The notes below the pieces were generated by a model. The model was not told the DNA's origin and did not search any database. It saw nothing but the letters and a program-made list of their open reading frames with translations. This document shows, one piece after another, positions 13,101-24,653 of a stretch of 64,000 nucleotides of DNA (position 1 is the stretch's first letter; every line of letters starts with the position of its first letter). Position numbers and translations under genes: made by a program. The DNA comes from Camillea tinctor (Eukaryota; Ascomycota; Sordariomycetes; Xylariales; Xylariaceae), in the NCBI GenBank assembly GCA_022578605.1, contig MU394114.1:63165-127164 (forward strand), read 5' to 3'.

Positions 13101-16100
13101 GTGCGGCTTTCGCAGGAGGACGAGTCCTGGATTCTGCGCCAGAATTACGTACCCAAGTCTTTGCCATCTGACACCCCGAAGAACACGGTGGCCGTGAAGG
13201 TCGAGTATTCGACACTATGGGCACCTCAACTAAGTGATGAGAGCTCTCTCCTACTTGTCATTGGCCAAGAAGTTGGCACAAGTCAATATATTGCTGCACT
13301 GACTACTGATAGATGCTCTGTTGTTCATGTTGACCGAGCATTGACTTGCGCTCTCCAGGACTTTACTGAGGAGCCACTAGACTTTATTACAGCTCTAGTT
13401 GCTGAAGTGCTGTCTGAGAGGATTTCTAAATTCGCTCAGGGTAGCAAAGGTCCGGTTTTGGTCTACGAACCGGATTCACTCCTCGCGTCCGCCTTGCTTC
13501 AAAAGACAGACTTGAAGGTGAAATTCTTGACAGAAGATCTCTCTAAGTCTGGGGCCGACTGGATCCGGCTACACCCAAGGCAGTCCGCAAGAACTCTGAG
13601 CCAGATATTGCCAAAGAATGCGTCTGCGTTTGTGCATATAAGCTCAACAAGCCATCGTCCCCTTGTAGATGTCATTAAAGCAAGTCTACCTACTACCTGC
13701 AGGATCGTGCAAGATAGCTTTGCCCTTCCATCACTTTATCCAGAGGCCTCTAATGAATCTATTGGCTCCAAACTCGAGGTTCTAGTGGCCAGAGTGAAGG
13801 AGAGTCTAGCAGCTGCAAATAAGGAGGCAGCTCAAAACTTCGCGGAATCTCACCTGGCTACCCTCTCTGGGTTGCAGCAAAACCCAAAGCATAACGACTC
13901 GTTAACTCTAGTAGATTGGCATGTCGAAGGCTCTCTTGCTGTCGAGGCATCCCCGCCCCAGCCTGAGGTGCTATTCAAGAAAGACAAGAGTTACATGCTG
14001 GTTGGCATGACTGGAGAGATGGGACTGTCATTGTGCCGATGGATGGTTCAAAATGGCGCAGGTGCTGTCGTCTTGACCAGTCGTAATCCCAAGATCGACC
14101 GTGCCTGGATTGATGAACTAGAAGCCACTGGTGCTAAGATCAAAGTTGGAGCCTTGTAAGTTTTCGTATGATTAAAACTTTCTAGACTAACATGCTAACC
14201 TACCTCAGTGATGCGACAAGTCGCGAGGCTTGGATCAAGTTTGCTGCTGAGCTCAAGAGCGAACTGCCGCCCCTAGCTGGTATCATCAACGGTGCTGTCG
14301 TCCTGCAAGACCAGATGTTCCTCGACATGGACATTAACGGTTTCAATGGGACCCTATCTCCGAAGGTGGACAGCACCGTCAACATAGAAGAGGTCTTCCG
14401 CGATTCCGTACTCGACTTCTTCATTGTGTTTTCATCTCTGTCATCCATTATTGGCAACCGTGGCCAAGCAAACTACAATGCAGCCAACGCTTTCATGACT
14501 TCGTTCGTTAGACAGCGACAGGCCCGTGGGCAAGCCGCCTCCGTCCTCCACCTCGGTAGTATCGTCGGCGTGGGCTACTTGACCCGTGCGGGTGATGCAT
14601 TGGAGACCATCCTCGATAGGTACGGCTACATGTCGGTGTCTGAAGTTGACCTCCACCATCTAGTAGCGCAAGCATTTATGGCCGGGTTGCCAGACTCAGG
14701 AGAAAACCCCGATATTATCACTGGCTTGCGATATGCTAGAGAAGACGAGGAAGCCGGTCTCCACTGGGCGAACAACCCCCGTTTTGCCCATATGGTTCTA
14801 CCTCCTGAGAAGGAGGAGGTCGAGACGGGAGACAAGAAGGTCGTCCTATCTGCACGAGCCCAGTTAGCAGTAGCTACGACGGAGCAAGAAGCCTGCAAGG
14901 CACTAGAAGGTATGTGCAAATTATTTAAAACGAATAAACAGCAACTGATATTGTAATCATAGCATGTTTCGGTGCCAAATTAATTGCTATTCTCCAAATG
15001 GCTGAGGACTCATTCCGCCCCGAAGCGGCCCTCATCGAATTAGGGGTTGACTCTTTGGTGGCTGTGGAGATCCGGTCCTGGTTCCTTAAGGAAGTCAACG
15101 TCGATATGCCCGTCCTCAAGATCCTGGGTGGTACATCAGCTATTGGTATCTGCCAACATGCTATAGAGCAGATGCCAAAAGAACTCCTGCCAGCCATCAG
15201 CAGTGCTGGAACTGATGCAGCCACGGCGACAACACCTAGTCAACCCGGGACACCTGAACCAGCAAAGGGTATCAAGAGCCTTGGAAAGGAAAAGGAACTG
15301 GTGAGTCTGAGTGTTCTTGAGGTAGCTGTAGAATAGCCGCCTTTATTAATTGAAGCGAGCAAGCTACCTTTAGACTTGTTCTCATTTTGATTTTCCACTC
15401 GCATTATAAACAGTGATCACGTAGCTTAGATGGCTGATGTTCATATAGCCGCAACAGCCAACTCAGCCAAGCTCTACAAAAACACCCTCCGCGACCTCAA
15501 GTCCAGTTGCTTTCACCCCATCTCCCAGTCATACGAGCGCCCCTTCATCTATCGCGAGCGAGGAGGTGAAACCGGCGCCGCCGAAGGTCTTACGTAAAGT
15601 CAGGATCTCATCGGCGCAGTCAAGATTCTGGTTCCTGAACATGTTTTTGGAAGACCGAACTGCCTCCAATGTGACGCTGTCCTACAACATCAACGGTCGT
15701 GTCCGCGTTTCTGATCTAGAGAGGGCCTTAACGACCACGGCTCAAGCTCACGAGTCCCTAAGGACATGTTTCATTGCGGAGGAAAGCACCGACACGGTTT
15801 GGCAGGGTATTATGGAAAAGTCTAAGCTGAAATTCGAACACCGGTCCGTATCCACGGACGAGGAAGTCAAAGCTGCGTATAGCCAGGTTCGACACACTGT
15901 ATACGACTTGGAGCAGGGTGATACCATTCAGATTGTCCTATTGTCTCGAAACCCCAGCGTTCACACTATCATCTTTGGATACCACCACATCGTCTTGGAC
16001 GGCGTCGGTTTCGAGGTTTTCCTCGCCGATGTCGAGAATGCGTACTCTGGAAAAGCCCCGGTCCCTCAGGGGATACAGTACTCGAACTTCTCCGAAGAGG

Positions 16101-19100
16101 AAGGTAAGGCTATCGAGGGAGGAAGCTTAACAAAGAACATCGCCTACTGGCAACAGGAATTCCAAGAGATCCCACCTCTTCTTCCTCTTCTACCTGTGTC
16201 CAAGCTCAACGCCAGACGCGCGGTTAGCAAGTACGGGTCCAGCTATGTCGAATACAGACTAGACTCCAAGCTGGCTACCGACCTCAAGATGCTCTGCCGG
16301 AAATTCCACGTCACCCCATCACACTTATACCTTGCTACTTTCCGGATTCTACTCGCACGGCTGGCCAGCGTCGATGATCTGTGTATCGGGATGGCTGACG
16401 CCAACCGCCACCACAGTAATGTCATGTACACAGTTGGGTTGTTCTTGAACATGCTTCCACTCCGCTTCAAGTATTCCGCTAGCACGCCGTTTGGCGACGT
16501 GCTGCGGGAGACTCGCACTAAGGCCTACGATGCCCTCGGCCATGCTGGGGTGCCCTTCGATGATTTGCTACAAGGTGAGAAAAGCTCCTCTTGAGAGACA
16601 TAGCAGAAAAGAATAGCAGAAAAACTAACATATATGATACTCGACAGCTCTTCGCCTTCCTCGCTCGGCCAGCCACAGTCCGCTGTTCCAGGCCTTTTTC
16701 GACTACCATCAAGGCGCCCAAGAAAAGCGGAAATTCAGCACTACCACGTGGGAGAATGCGGACAGAAACCCCGGAGAGAGAGCCTACGACATCACGCTAG
16801 ACATTATTGAAGGTTCCGCCGGCTCTTTGGTTTCTCTCATCGGGCAGAACTACATCTACGGGATCGACGACATGCAGAAGATCCTTGATTGCTATCTCGC
16901 GTTGCTTGAGCAGTTCGTCAAGGACCCATCTACCCCCGTCGGTGCGGCAAAGCTTTACGGAGAGAAGCAGGTCGAGGCAGCTAGACGCCTAGGCCGAGGT
17001 AAGGACTACTCATTTCCCCCTTTCATGAATTGACGAGCTGTGCTAAACGGATTAGGCCCTCAAATGAACTTCCAATGGAGTCCGACCCTGGGGCACCGTG
17101 TCCACGAGATGTGCCAGCAGTATCCGGACGCAGTAGCCCTTAAGGACGATCGGGGCCTCGTGAGCTTGACGTACGCCGATCTAGAAAAGAAAGCACGAGA
17201 AATCAGGAACGAACTAGTAGCCGGGGGCATAAAGCCCGGCGACCGTGTGGCCGTGTTCCAGGAAGCAACGCCCGACTGGATCTGCTCGATGATCGCTATT
17301 TTCTGGGCCGGGGCCGTATACGTGCCCCTCGTTCTCCTGAACCCAATGCCCCGTCTCGCCGCTACCGTCCAAGCAGCAGAACCCACCGCTATCCTCGCCC
17401 ACGCGGCCACGGCACACCTTGCGGCAGAGCTCAAGCCAGGCAGCGCCAAGATCATCAACGTAAGCCTTGTGTCCGCGCAGGACGGGCTATCAGAGCCCCT
17501 TTCAATCCCGGCCTCGGGCGACGACCCCGCCGTGATTCTCTTCACGAGCGGGAGCACGGGCACGCCCAAGGGCATAGTCCTACGGCACCGCAACCTAGCC
17601 AACCACATCGAGGGGTACGTGACGGCGTGGAAGATCGGCCGCGAGATCGTGTTGCAGCAGAGCGCATTTTCCTTCGACCTGTCCATCGGGCAGATCTTCA
17701 CCGCGCTATCCATGGGCGGCACGCTCATCGTCGCTTCCACAGAAACGCGCGGCGACCCCGTGGCGCTGGGCAGCCTCGTGCGCCGCGAGAGAATCACCTG
17801 GACGCTCCTGACGCCCTCCGAGTACGCAAGCGTGCTGCAGTACGGCGGCGGCGAGCTGCGACAGGCATCATCCTGGAAGCACGCGCTGTCGTGCGGGGAG
17901 GCGCTGATGCGGAAGTTGGTGCGCGAGTTCGCGGCGCTGGGGCACCCATCGGTGCGGCTGTACAACTGCTACGGCCCCGCGGAGGCCATCATCTCGGCGA
18001 CGATGGCGGAGATCGCGTTCCGCGACTCGGCGGAAGACGACGGGCCGGTGACGGCCGGGTGGGCGAACACAAACTACGCGATCTACATCGTGGACGAGCA
18101 GCGCAACGTGCTGCCGGCGGGGTTCCCGGGCGAGGTGCTGATCGGCGGGTGCGGGACCGCGGTGGGGTACCTGAACGACGCGGGGCTGACGGCGGACAAG
18201 TTCATCGCGGACACGTTCGAGTCGGTGGCGGATCGGCAGCGCGGGTGGAACGTGACGTACCGCACGGGGGACATGGGGCGGCTCCGGGACGACGGGGCGC
18301 TGATGTACGAGGGCCGGCGCGAGGGCGACAGCCAAGTCAAGATCCGGGGGTTCCGCGTGGACCTGCTGGACATCGAAGCGACGCTGCTGAACGCGTCGGA
18401 CGGGGTCATCGCCGACGCCGTGGTCACCATGCGGAGCGAAGCGCAAATGCTCGTCGCGCACGTCATCTTCGCGCCGGGCCGCGAGCCCGCCAACCCGGCC
18501 GCATACCTGCGCGATCTCCTGCCGACGCTGCCCCTGCCCAGCTACATGCAGCCCGCGCTAGCGGTGCCGGTGGACAGTTTCCCGAAGAACCTGCACGGCA
18601 AGAAGGACCGTAAGGTGATCGTCACGCTGCCCCTACCCAACCAAAAGCCGCTCACCTCCTCTTCTTCTTCTCCCTCCGCAGACGTCGTCAAGCTCACCCA
18701 CGCCGAGCGGCTCCTCGCGCAGACGTGGCGCGAGGTCCTCCCCGCGGAGCTAGCGGACCTGTTCACCCTACGCGCGGACACCGACTTCTTCGCGGTGGGG
18801 GGCAACTCGCTGCTTCTCGTGAAGCTGCAGGCGCGCATCCGCTCCGTGTTCCGAGTGTCGGTGCCGCTGTTGCAGCTCTTCGACGTCAGCGCTTTAGGCA
18901 AGATGGCGACGCGCATCGAGGCGTCACGCGTGGTCGAGGCGCTCGACTGGGACGCCGAGACGGCGGTCCCCGCCGACGTGGTTGCGCGCGCTGGGTCCAC
19001 GAAAGCAGCAAATTCAAGTGGGAAGGTCGTGCTCTTCACAGGCGCGACCGGGTACTTCGGCCCGTACGTTCTGCGCGAGTTGGCTGATGATCCCTCTGTG

Positions 19101-19964
19101 CAGACGATTCACTGTCTCGCTGTCCGCGGCGACGATCCCAAAGCCCGCGTGCCGCTATCCGCGCACCCCAAGGTCGTAATCCATGCGGGTGATCTGTCGG
19201 CGCCGCGCCTAGGGCTCCCGCAGGACACCTTTGATGCGCTCGCCGCCTCCGTCGATCTAGTAGTACATTCGGGCGCGAAGCGCTCCTTTTGGGACAGCTA
19301 CTATGAGCTGCGAGGGCCGAACGTGTCGTCGACGCGGGAGCTGCTGCGGCTGGCGGCGCCGCGAAAGGCGCCTTTCCACTTCCTGTCCACGAGCGGGGTG
19401 TTGTTGCTCCCGGGGAACACTGATCAGGACGCGGCGGTGTCGGTGGCGGCATACCCGCCCCCTGTGGACGGGTCAGAGGGGTACGTGGCGTCCAAGTGGG
19501 CGAGCGAGGTGCTTCTTGAGAAGGCGGGGTGGGATCTCGGGATTCCCGTGCTGGTGCACCGGTTCACACCGCGGCACGAGCCAAACTCGCAAGAGGCGAA
19601 CGATGCGGCGCTGGAGGACCTGCTGGAGTGCACGGCGCGGTTGGGTGCGATCCCGGAGCGCAGCACGTGGGCGGGGCGGTTCGATGTGGTGCACTCGCAG
19701 AGGCTGGCAAAGCAGATCTGCGGGTCGCAGTTTGGGGAAGCACCGAAGTTTGCGCATTATCAGGGTGAGGCGTGCTTGAGCCCGAAGGAGTTGTTTGATT
19801 TCTTGGAGACGAAGCTGGGTGGGAAAGTCAAGGGGAGGTTGGGCTTGCTAGAGTGGGTTGGCGCGATCAAGAAGACAGGATATGGATGGTTGTTCTCGAC
19901 TCATGACCTGTCGTTGACGACTACGGAGCATGGTGTCACGACGACGTTGGTGAATAGGAGATAG
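7130..19964 (+). CDS. Highly reducing PKS-NRPS hybrid synthetase (14 exons, 3,982 aa)
   Basis: Exons: 7130-7703, 7792-7869, 7929-8579, 8639-9035, 9094-10370, 10435-11512, 11569-11789, 11856-12058, 12111-14155, 14209-14909, 14963-15300, 15449-16574, 16648-16998, 17056-19964. Domains in order: KS (Cys184 in DTACSSS, His in EAHGTGT and GHTEG), AT (Ser651 in GHSSG), DH (His977, HxxxGxxxxP), C-methyltransferase (EIGAGTG near 1426), a degenerate ER region without a glycine-rich nucleotide motif, KR (GMTGEMG near 2125, Tyr2264), ACP (Ser2439), a Ser/Pro/Thr linker, C (HHIVLDG near 2701), A (from about 3013; [18 protein letters not shown]), T (Ser3598) and a terminal SDR-type reductase (GATGYFG near 3676, Tyr3823 and Lys3827). 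It should build a methylated polyketide chain, couple it to an amino acid and release the amide. ER0 implies help from a trans-ER, which is not nearby. Amino-acid specificity is not assigned. Confidence 0.97.
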
Positions 19965-20406
19965 CCAAGGTTTTCTTTCTTCTTTTGAGGTTTGGAGTTG
20001 AGGAGTTGAAGGCGTAGCTGTAACGTGATAAATGAAAGGCTTCCCTAGCGTATGGATTATAAAGGAGGCGGTGATATAATAACGTACCGTTTATGAACAA
20101 ATCCTTTGGTCTAGCAGCTCTATAAATGAATATCCCCTCGTACAGATATGCCAATCCATCTCATCTTTACAGATGATCCTGTTCTAACTCTAATGCATAT
20201 ACATTCCCATCCTCTCAACCGTGATTCATCGCCCGTGTCACGCCCGGGCTACAGTAATTTTAGTCCCCCATTAGGACAAGATATAAAAAGCCACCGTTTC
20301 TCGACCCTGAGACTGTAGTACCCAAGACCCGGACGCTCTAACCATATTCAAATCACCATTAAAACCCCACGTGCTGTGCAACATATATATATATCAGAGA
20401 AGTTAT
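19965..20406. other. Convergent intergenic region with a short AT dinucleotide run
   Basis: This is the 3' flank shared by the PKS-NRPS and the fluoride exporter, which converge here. It should hold both polyadenylation regions. An (AT)n run is seen near 20380-20395. No gene is visible. Confidence 0.5.
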
Positions 20407-21957
20407 TCAATGCAAGCAGGCCAACCCCGCAAATCCCTCATTCCATCGCAAGCCGCCCATAACAGCAACCATGCACGCAAAGGCAACAACAACACTGGCA
20501 GTACCATACGTGTAGGCATGGTGACGGCGTAGAGATGTCAGTTCGGAAACCCAGGTCGAGATGGTTGTCAAGCATCCGCAGAAACCATCCTCGATGCCCT
20601 GCAGGACCTGGCACCCGATGACGCCGCCCAAGGGGACGTGAGCCAGATCCCACGACATACCCAGGACGATGGTGCCAAAAACATTCACGACAAAGGTACC
20701 TAGGGGAAACGAGGATTTGCGGCCGTTGAGGGCCACAGAGATGTAGAACCGCGCCAGACAACCCAGGGGCGAGAATACCAGGGAGAACGTGGCCGCGCCC
20801 CGCCAGACTTCGGAGGCTCCGGGCTTGGCGAACCGGTCAGGAGGGAGGACAGACAGCACGATAGCGCCGGCCCAGCAGCCCCATGCGAGGAAGACGGCGA
20901 GGCGATCCAGGAATTTCCGAGTAAACACGAAAGGGAAGGACGGCGTGATGGGCTCTAGAGCGATGGCTAATTGCGCGCCGATGAAAAGCCCCGAGAGGGA
21001 CAGGGAGATGGTGCCGATCACGACAGCTAGTAGGGCCATGAGCGAGTAGCCACCGTTGCGCGGGATGGTGGCGGAGCCTACATCGGGCATGGGCATATCG
21101 TTCGATAGGGCAAGGAACACATCACGGATAAAAGAAGAAAAAGAGGTGAAGGAACCGCAGAAGCCGGTAGCGAGGCCGATGTAGAGCGGGATGGTCTTCT
21201 TGGTAGCGGCGTGGGTCTTCTTGGCGGCGGCCAGGTCGACGGGGGCTTGGTTCTGGTCGGGGCTCGAGGTGCCGCCCTCTTCATCCTGGGCGAGACCCTT
21301 GGCCCGGAGAAGCTCCAGCTCGTAGGTCGGCACGCCCCACTCGTTGCGGAAGAGCTTGCGATCCTCGGCCAGGAAGCCCATGACAAGACTGCCGGCGAAG
21401 TTGGGCCATACGGAACTGAAAGCCACGGGCGCGCCAGGATAGAAGGTCAGGGCTTGCAGGCCAAGGCGCGCTAAGGTGCCGAAAAAGGAAAACAAGATCA
21501 GGTAGGAGATGGTATAGATCTCGGTGGCCAAGCGCGAAACCCGGGTCACTCGACCTTTCTTTCCGTCTTCTTCGATCTCGGGAGATCCGAGTTCTTGTTG
21601 TTGTTGTGATGGGTATTGTTGTTGTTGTGATGGGTATTGTTGTTGTTGTGATGGGTATTGTTGTTGTTGTTCATGACTTGTTATGTATTCCTGGTCGAGT
21701 GAGGTTTCTTGCTCCAGCGAATGTCTATCATACCGTCCAGACTCTGTCCTGTCTTGAATGGGCGGGATGCCAGATGCTTCGGGAATATTCACATAGGAAT
21801 CAGGGGCATCGTAGGTGCCTCGTGATTCGGCTGAGTCACGACGTTTTTCTTCTTCGTTCCTCTCCTTCTCCTTTCCCTTTCCCTTTTCCTTTTCCCTACG
21901 TCGCTCAGCGGCGCTAAGGCCGGTATCCGTATCCAGGACCATTGTATCACAAGTCAA
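20407..21957 (-). CDS. FEX1: Two-domain fluoride export protein (FEX/CrcB family)
   Basis: A single-exon gene of 516 residues for a plasma-membrane fluoride channel/exporter that protects the cell from fluoride. The first 140 residues are hydrophilic, Lys/Glu-rich and contain a tandem QQQQYPS repeat (residues 97-121). Two CrcB units follow. The first (about 145-335) has GTLARLGLQAL, NFAGSLVMGF and GFCGSFTSFSSF (265-276). The second (about 350-510) has GCLARFY, VVNVFGTIVLG and GFCGCLTTISTW (458-469). This fused antiparallel duplication is the standard eukaryotic FEX architecture. Yeast FEX is shorter; the extra length is the N-terminal tail. It converges with the PKS-NRPS, and I read no functional link between them. 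Confidence 0.92.
   Translation of the reverse strand: MTCDTMVLDTDTGLSAAERRREKEKGKGKEKERNEEEKRRDSAESRGTYDAPDSYVNIPEASGIPPIQDRTESGRYDRHSLEQETSLDQEYITSHEQQQQYPSQQQQYPSQQQQYPSQQQQELGSPEIEEDGKKGRVTRVSRLATEIYTISYLILFSFFGTLARLGLQALTFYPGAPVAFSSVWPNFAGSLVMGFLAEDRKLFRNEWGVPTYELELLRAKGLAQDEEGGTSSPDQNQAPVDLAAAKKTHAATKKTIPLYIGLATGFCGSFTSFSSFIRDVFLALSNDMPMPDVGSATIPRNGGYSLMALLAVVIGTISLSLSGLFIGAQLAIALEPITPSFPFVFTRKFLDRLAVFLAWGCWAGAIVLSVLPPDRFAKPGASEVWRGAATFSLVFSPLGCLARFYISVALNGRKSSFPLGTFVVNVFGTIVLGMSWDLAHVPLGGVIGCQVLQGIEDGFCGCLTTISTWVSELTSLRRHHAYTYGTASVVVAFACMVAVMGGLRWNEGFAGLACLH
21595..21669 (-). repeat. 21-bp coding tandem repeat (QQQQYPS) in the fluoride exporter
   Basis: A 21-bp unit is repeated three times followed by a partial fourth copy. 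Each unit encodes Gln-Gln-Gln-Gln-Tyr-Pro-Ser. The units are almost identical at the nucleotide level, which indicates recent slippage and likely length variation between strains. It lies in the cytosolic tail, so changes in copy number would not break the channel. Confidence 0.9.
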
Positions 21958-22930
21958 ACTGTCGCGTGACCGACTAAAAGAAAAGTTGAGGCCAAATGAT
22001 GATCCAGGACATGTTCACAACCCTCCAACGGCATGAGAGGTAAATGCAGATCGTGCAGTACCGGGAAAAGGGCAGATTCGAAAGAGAGGGACGTGTTGAT
22101 GTTTATGCATTTGCATTTATACTAAGAAGGAAAAAAAGGAAGAATTCACGCTGTTACCTCCTTGTACTTCTACAGCCAGGGATTGGTTAAAGGGAGACAA
22201 ACCCGCGATACCCGTTTTGTTTCGGCAGTCTAGGCTCTTGGCGGTCCGATAGATCCTTGGTAACCTTAAGACCCGGTTCCAATCTCTAATAAAGGAAGTC
22301 ATGTGAGGCCTTGATGGATTATCTAATAACTCCGCTGATAAAGCCATGACCTCATTCCAATGGAAGTAGTAGCAGCTTCAATTATTCACCTAGCTGCTAG
22401 GTAAGCTTGAGTTACGTTACTAAGTTAAACTAGTACTAATAAGTAACTTACCTAAACTTTAGGTTAGGTTCTCCATCATAGATAAGGTCCCGTCCCGACT
22501 TCGCGGTCTGCCAAGACCCAAGTGTATGTATGTACGGAGTACTTAGTACCAAGTAGCAGCCACGGCTATGTAATCGCGGGGCACTTATGTACTACGTCTA
22601 TGCTAAGTGTATATGTACAGTACCCTATATGTTGGGCTTTCTAGGTACCTAAGACCCTAAGTTCCTGAGGTTCTGATGTCCCTAGCCCCCTCTCTCCCCA
22701 CCTCCTCCCTTCTTTGGACCTACTAGATTAACTAGTACCTAAGGTAAACATCGTCGACCTCCTACTACACTACTACCTAACCTAACCTGTCTCTTTATCT
22801 TTCCCACTCTCCTTATTATTTAAAATAAAGTACAACTCGTCCTTCTTCTATAACCCAATTCAGTCACTCTAAACTCTGTTTCTATTCTCATTCTTCCTAC
22901 TCTCCGCTCTCCCCCTCTCCCTACGTTATC
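21958..22930. promoter_or_regulatory. Divergent promoter region of the fluoride exporter and UPRT genes
   Basis: About 970 bp separate two outward-facing starts. The segment just before the right-hand gene (about 22780-22930) is strongly C/T-rich on the + strand, the usual leader type of well-expressed fungal housekeeping genes. CCTAACC and TAGGTACCTA motifs recur (22450-22800). A TACGGAGTAC palindrome lies near 22532. No gene is visible; an open frame at 22117-22347 has no support. Confidence 0.55.
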
Positions 22931-23809
22931 ATGTCTCTACCTTCTAACGTCCACATCTCCAAGCACCCGTGCTTGTTGGCCAAGCTTAGTCGGCTTCGGT
23001 CCCAAGGCACAGATGCGCGAGAAGTCAAGTCATTGATCAATGAGATTTCCTTGATCGTTGGCTGCGAAGCTCTTGCTTCCGCTCTAACTCCCGTCGAAGG
23101 ACCTACAGTATGTTGTTATGTTATGTGGTGGATATATCATGGTTTCCACCACCAGCCACCACAACCGCTTTTGCTTACATTCGTTACCTCTTCTTTTTAG
23201 GACAAGACCCCCATAGGATATGAATACACGACCACAACAGTAAACCCACAGGCACTGTCCATAGTACCCATCCTACGATCAGGTCTAGGCATGGTTGAAG
23301 GTGTGTTTATTACCCCTGATCTAAGTCCACTAAATCCATGATTCACGATAACCAAGACGACTCTTGACTAACACGAACAACCAACCCCCTCTACGCCAGC
23401 GATACAAACCCTCCTCCCGACACCTGTCCCCGTGCACCACCTCGGTCTGTATCGCGAGCCCACCACCCTCGAGCCCGTCGAGTACTACAACAACCTCCCG
23501 CATCACATAAGCAGCACCAGCGAGGCCGGCTCCACTGCCTCGAGCCTAGCCATCATCGTCGACCCCGTCATCGCTACCGGCGGCACCTGCGCCGCCGCCA
23601 TTCAGACCCTCAAGGAGTGGGGAGCTAAGAAGATCCTGGTCCTGTCCGTCATCGCCGCCGCCGAGGGCGTGAAGCGCGCTGCGGCCGAGTGGCCCGAGGC
23701 GGTCGACATTTGGGTAGCAGGCGTCGACGCCGAGCTCACCCCCAACGGCATGTTGAAGCCTGGTGTCGGGGACGTCGGTGACCGCCTGTTCTTGACTATA
23801 GGGAAATAA
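22931..23809 (+). CDS. FUR1: Uracil phosphoribosyltransferase family protein (3 exons, 228 aa)
   Basis: Exons 22931-23107, 23201-23300 and 23400-23809 give an in-frame 228-residue protein. Family marks of uracil phosphoribosyltransferase are present: PILRSGLGMVE, HHLGLYREPTTLEPVEYYNNLP-like text, the PRPP-binding loop DPVIATGGTCAAAI and a C-terminal GVGDVGDRLF segment that contacts the uracil ring. The enzyme converts uracil and PRPP to UMP in pyrimidine salvage. Relative to textbook members, DPMLATGGS reads DPVIATGGT, and a Ser/Thr/Ala-rich insertion (about 20 residues) sits before the PRPP loop. The symbol is by homology to yeast FUR1; this may be one of the divergent fungal UPRT paralogues, so true substrate use is uncertain. 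Confidence 0.85.
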
Positions 23810-24037
23810 ATGGAAAAGGGGGAAGGGGAGGGGATCAGATAGATCTATGAGTGAAGCGTTTCAGCATATCTACCTAATTTAGACTGATGATGAAATATAA
23901 AGCTTACTACGGGACAGCAAAGGCAAAAAGAAATGGCAATTTGATTTCCCTCTCCTCTTCCCCCCTCAAGATATCAGTTTTATGCAGTGGCTGGGCACTA
24001 TAAGGGATACATTCGTTGATAGATATCTGTGTAAGCG

Positions 24038-24071
24038 CATGAGATACCACAAATGGGTTATCTCATGAGAT
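24038..24071. repeat. Inverted repeat with an adjoining perfect palindrome
   Basis: CATGAGATA at 24038-24046 pairs with TATCTCATG at 24059-24067 across a 12-nt loop. The right arm merges into the perfect 12-bp palindrome ATCTCATGAGAT (24060-24071). It lies between two convergent genes and could act in 3'-end formation, but that is only inference. Confidence 0.6.
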
Positions 24072-24512
24072 CTGATTATAGGCTAGGTTATATCACCAAA
24101 TGAGACGACAACGCATCTCAAGACCCTACTCACCCTGAGACTATGATCCCAACGCATGCTGCCGGTGTATCATGAAGCATTGTGGTTGTGAAACTTTATA
24201 ACACCTGTCGTTTCCCGAAATTAGGGTGGCTGCCGAAGTGTATATATGTACGCATGCGGATCATGTGAAAGTTGTTTGCTCATCTTAATGTATGGCAAGC
24301 TCCAAACGACGTGAGGTATTCCGCCTCATCCGCTTGAGCCGGAATGCTAGTAAGCATACCTAGGTAGTCATCTCATAAAGCTTAAAATACGGTTCATAAT
24401 TATACACTGAGAACATCATTTTCCTTCACTCTTTTATGAAAGAAAAGCAACCATTTGAAACTTTGATATGAATAATTCATGCCCCTGAGAACTCTCCTAG
24501 GTTTTCCCCTTT

Positions 24513-24535
24513 CCCTCACCCTTACCCTAACCCTT
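24513..24535. repeat. Short telomere-like CCCTAA run
   Basis: About 2.5 degenerate copies of the fungal telomeric repeat in C-rich orientation (CCCTTACCCTAACCCTT core). It is too short to be a true interstitial telomere and lies 120 bp beyond the CobW stop codon. Confidence 0.5.
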
Positions 24536-24653
24536 ATAAAGTACTTTTCTTTTCGCGTAAGTCTATTATCCAATAGACGGGAGTCTACTCTTACTAGCTT
24601 TCATGTTTGTACTTCATAACAAAATATGAGCACTCATATAACCCTTATTTCAA

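Larger units (their letters stand above)
23810..24653. other. Convergent intergenic region with a hairpin and a telomere-like run
   Basis: The 3' ends of the UPRT and CobW genes face each other across 844 bp. It holds an inverted repeat at 24038-24067, a TACCTAGGTA palindrome (24357-24366) and a short CCCTAA-like run (24513-24535). No gene is visible. Confidence 0.5.

Noticed and set aside
17627..18613. 328-codon + frame within the PKS-NRPS adenylation region
   Set aside because: Arg-rich frame-shifted reading of the A domain; the correct frame carries all adenylation motifs.
7130..19964. Frame breaks along the PKS-NRPS read as pseudogene damage
   Set aside because: Every break coincides with good intron borders, the joined length is divisible by three and all catalytic motifs are intact.
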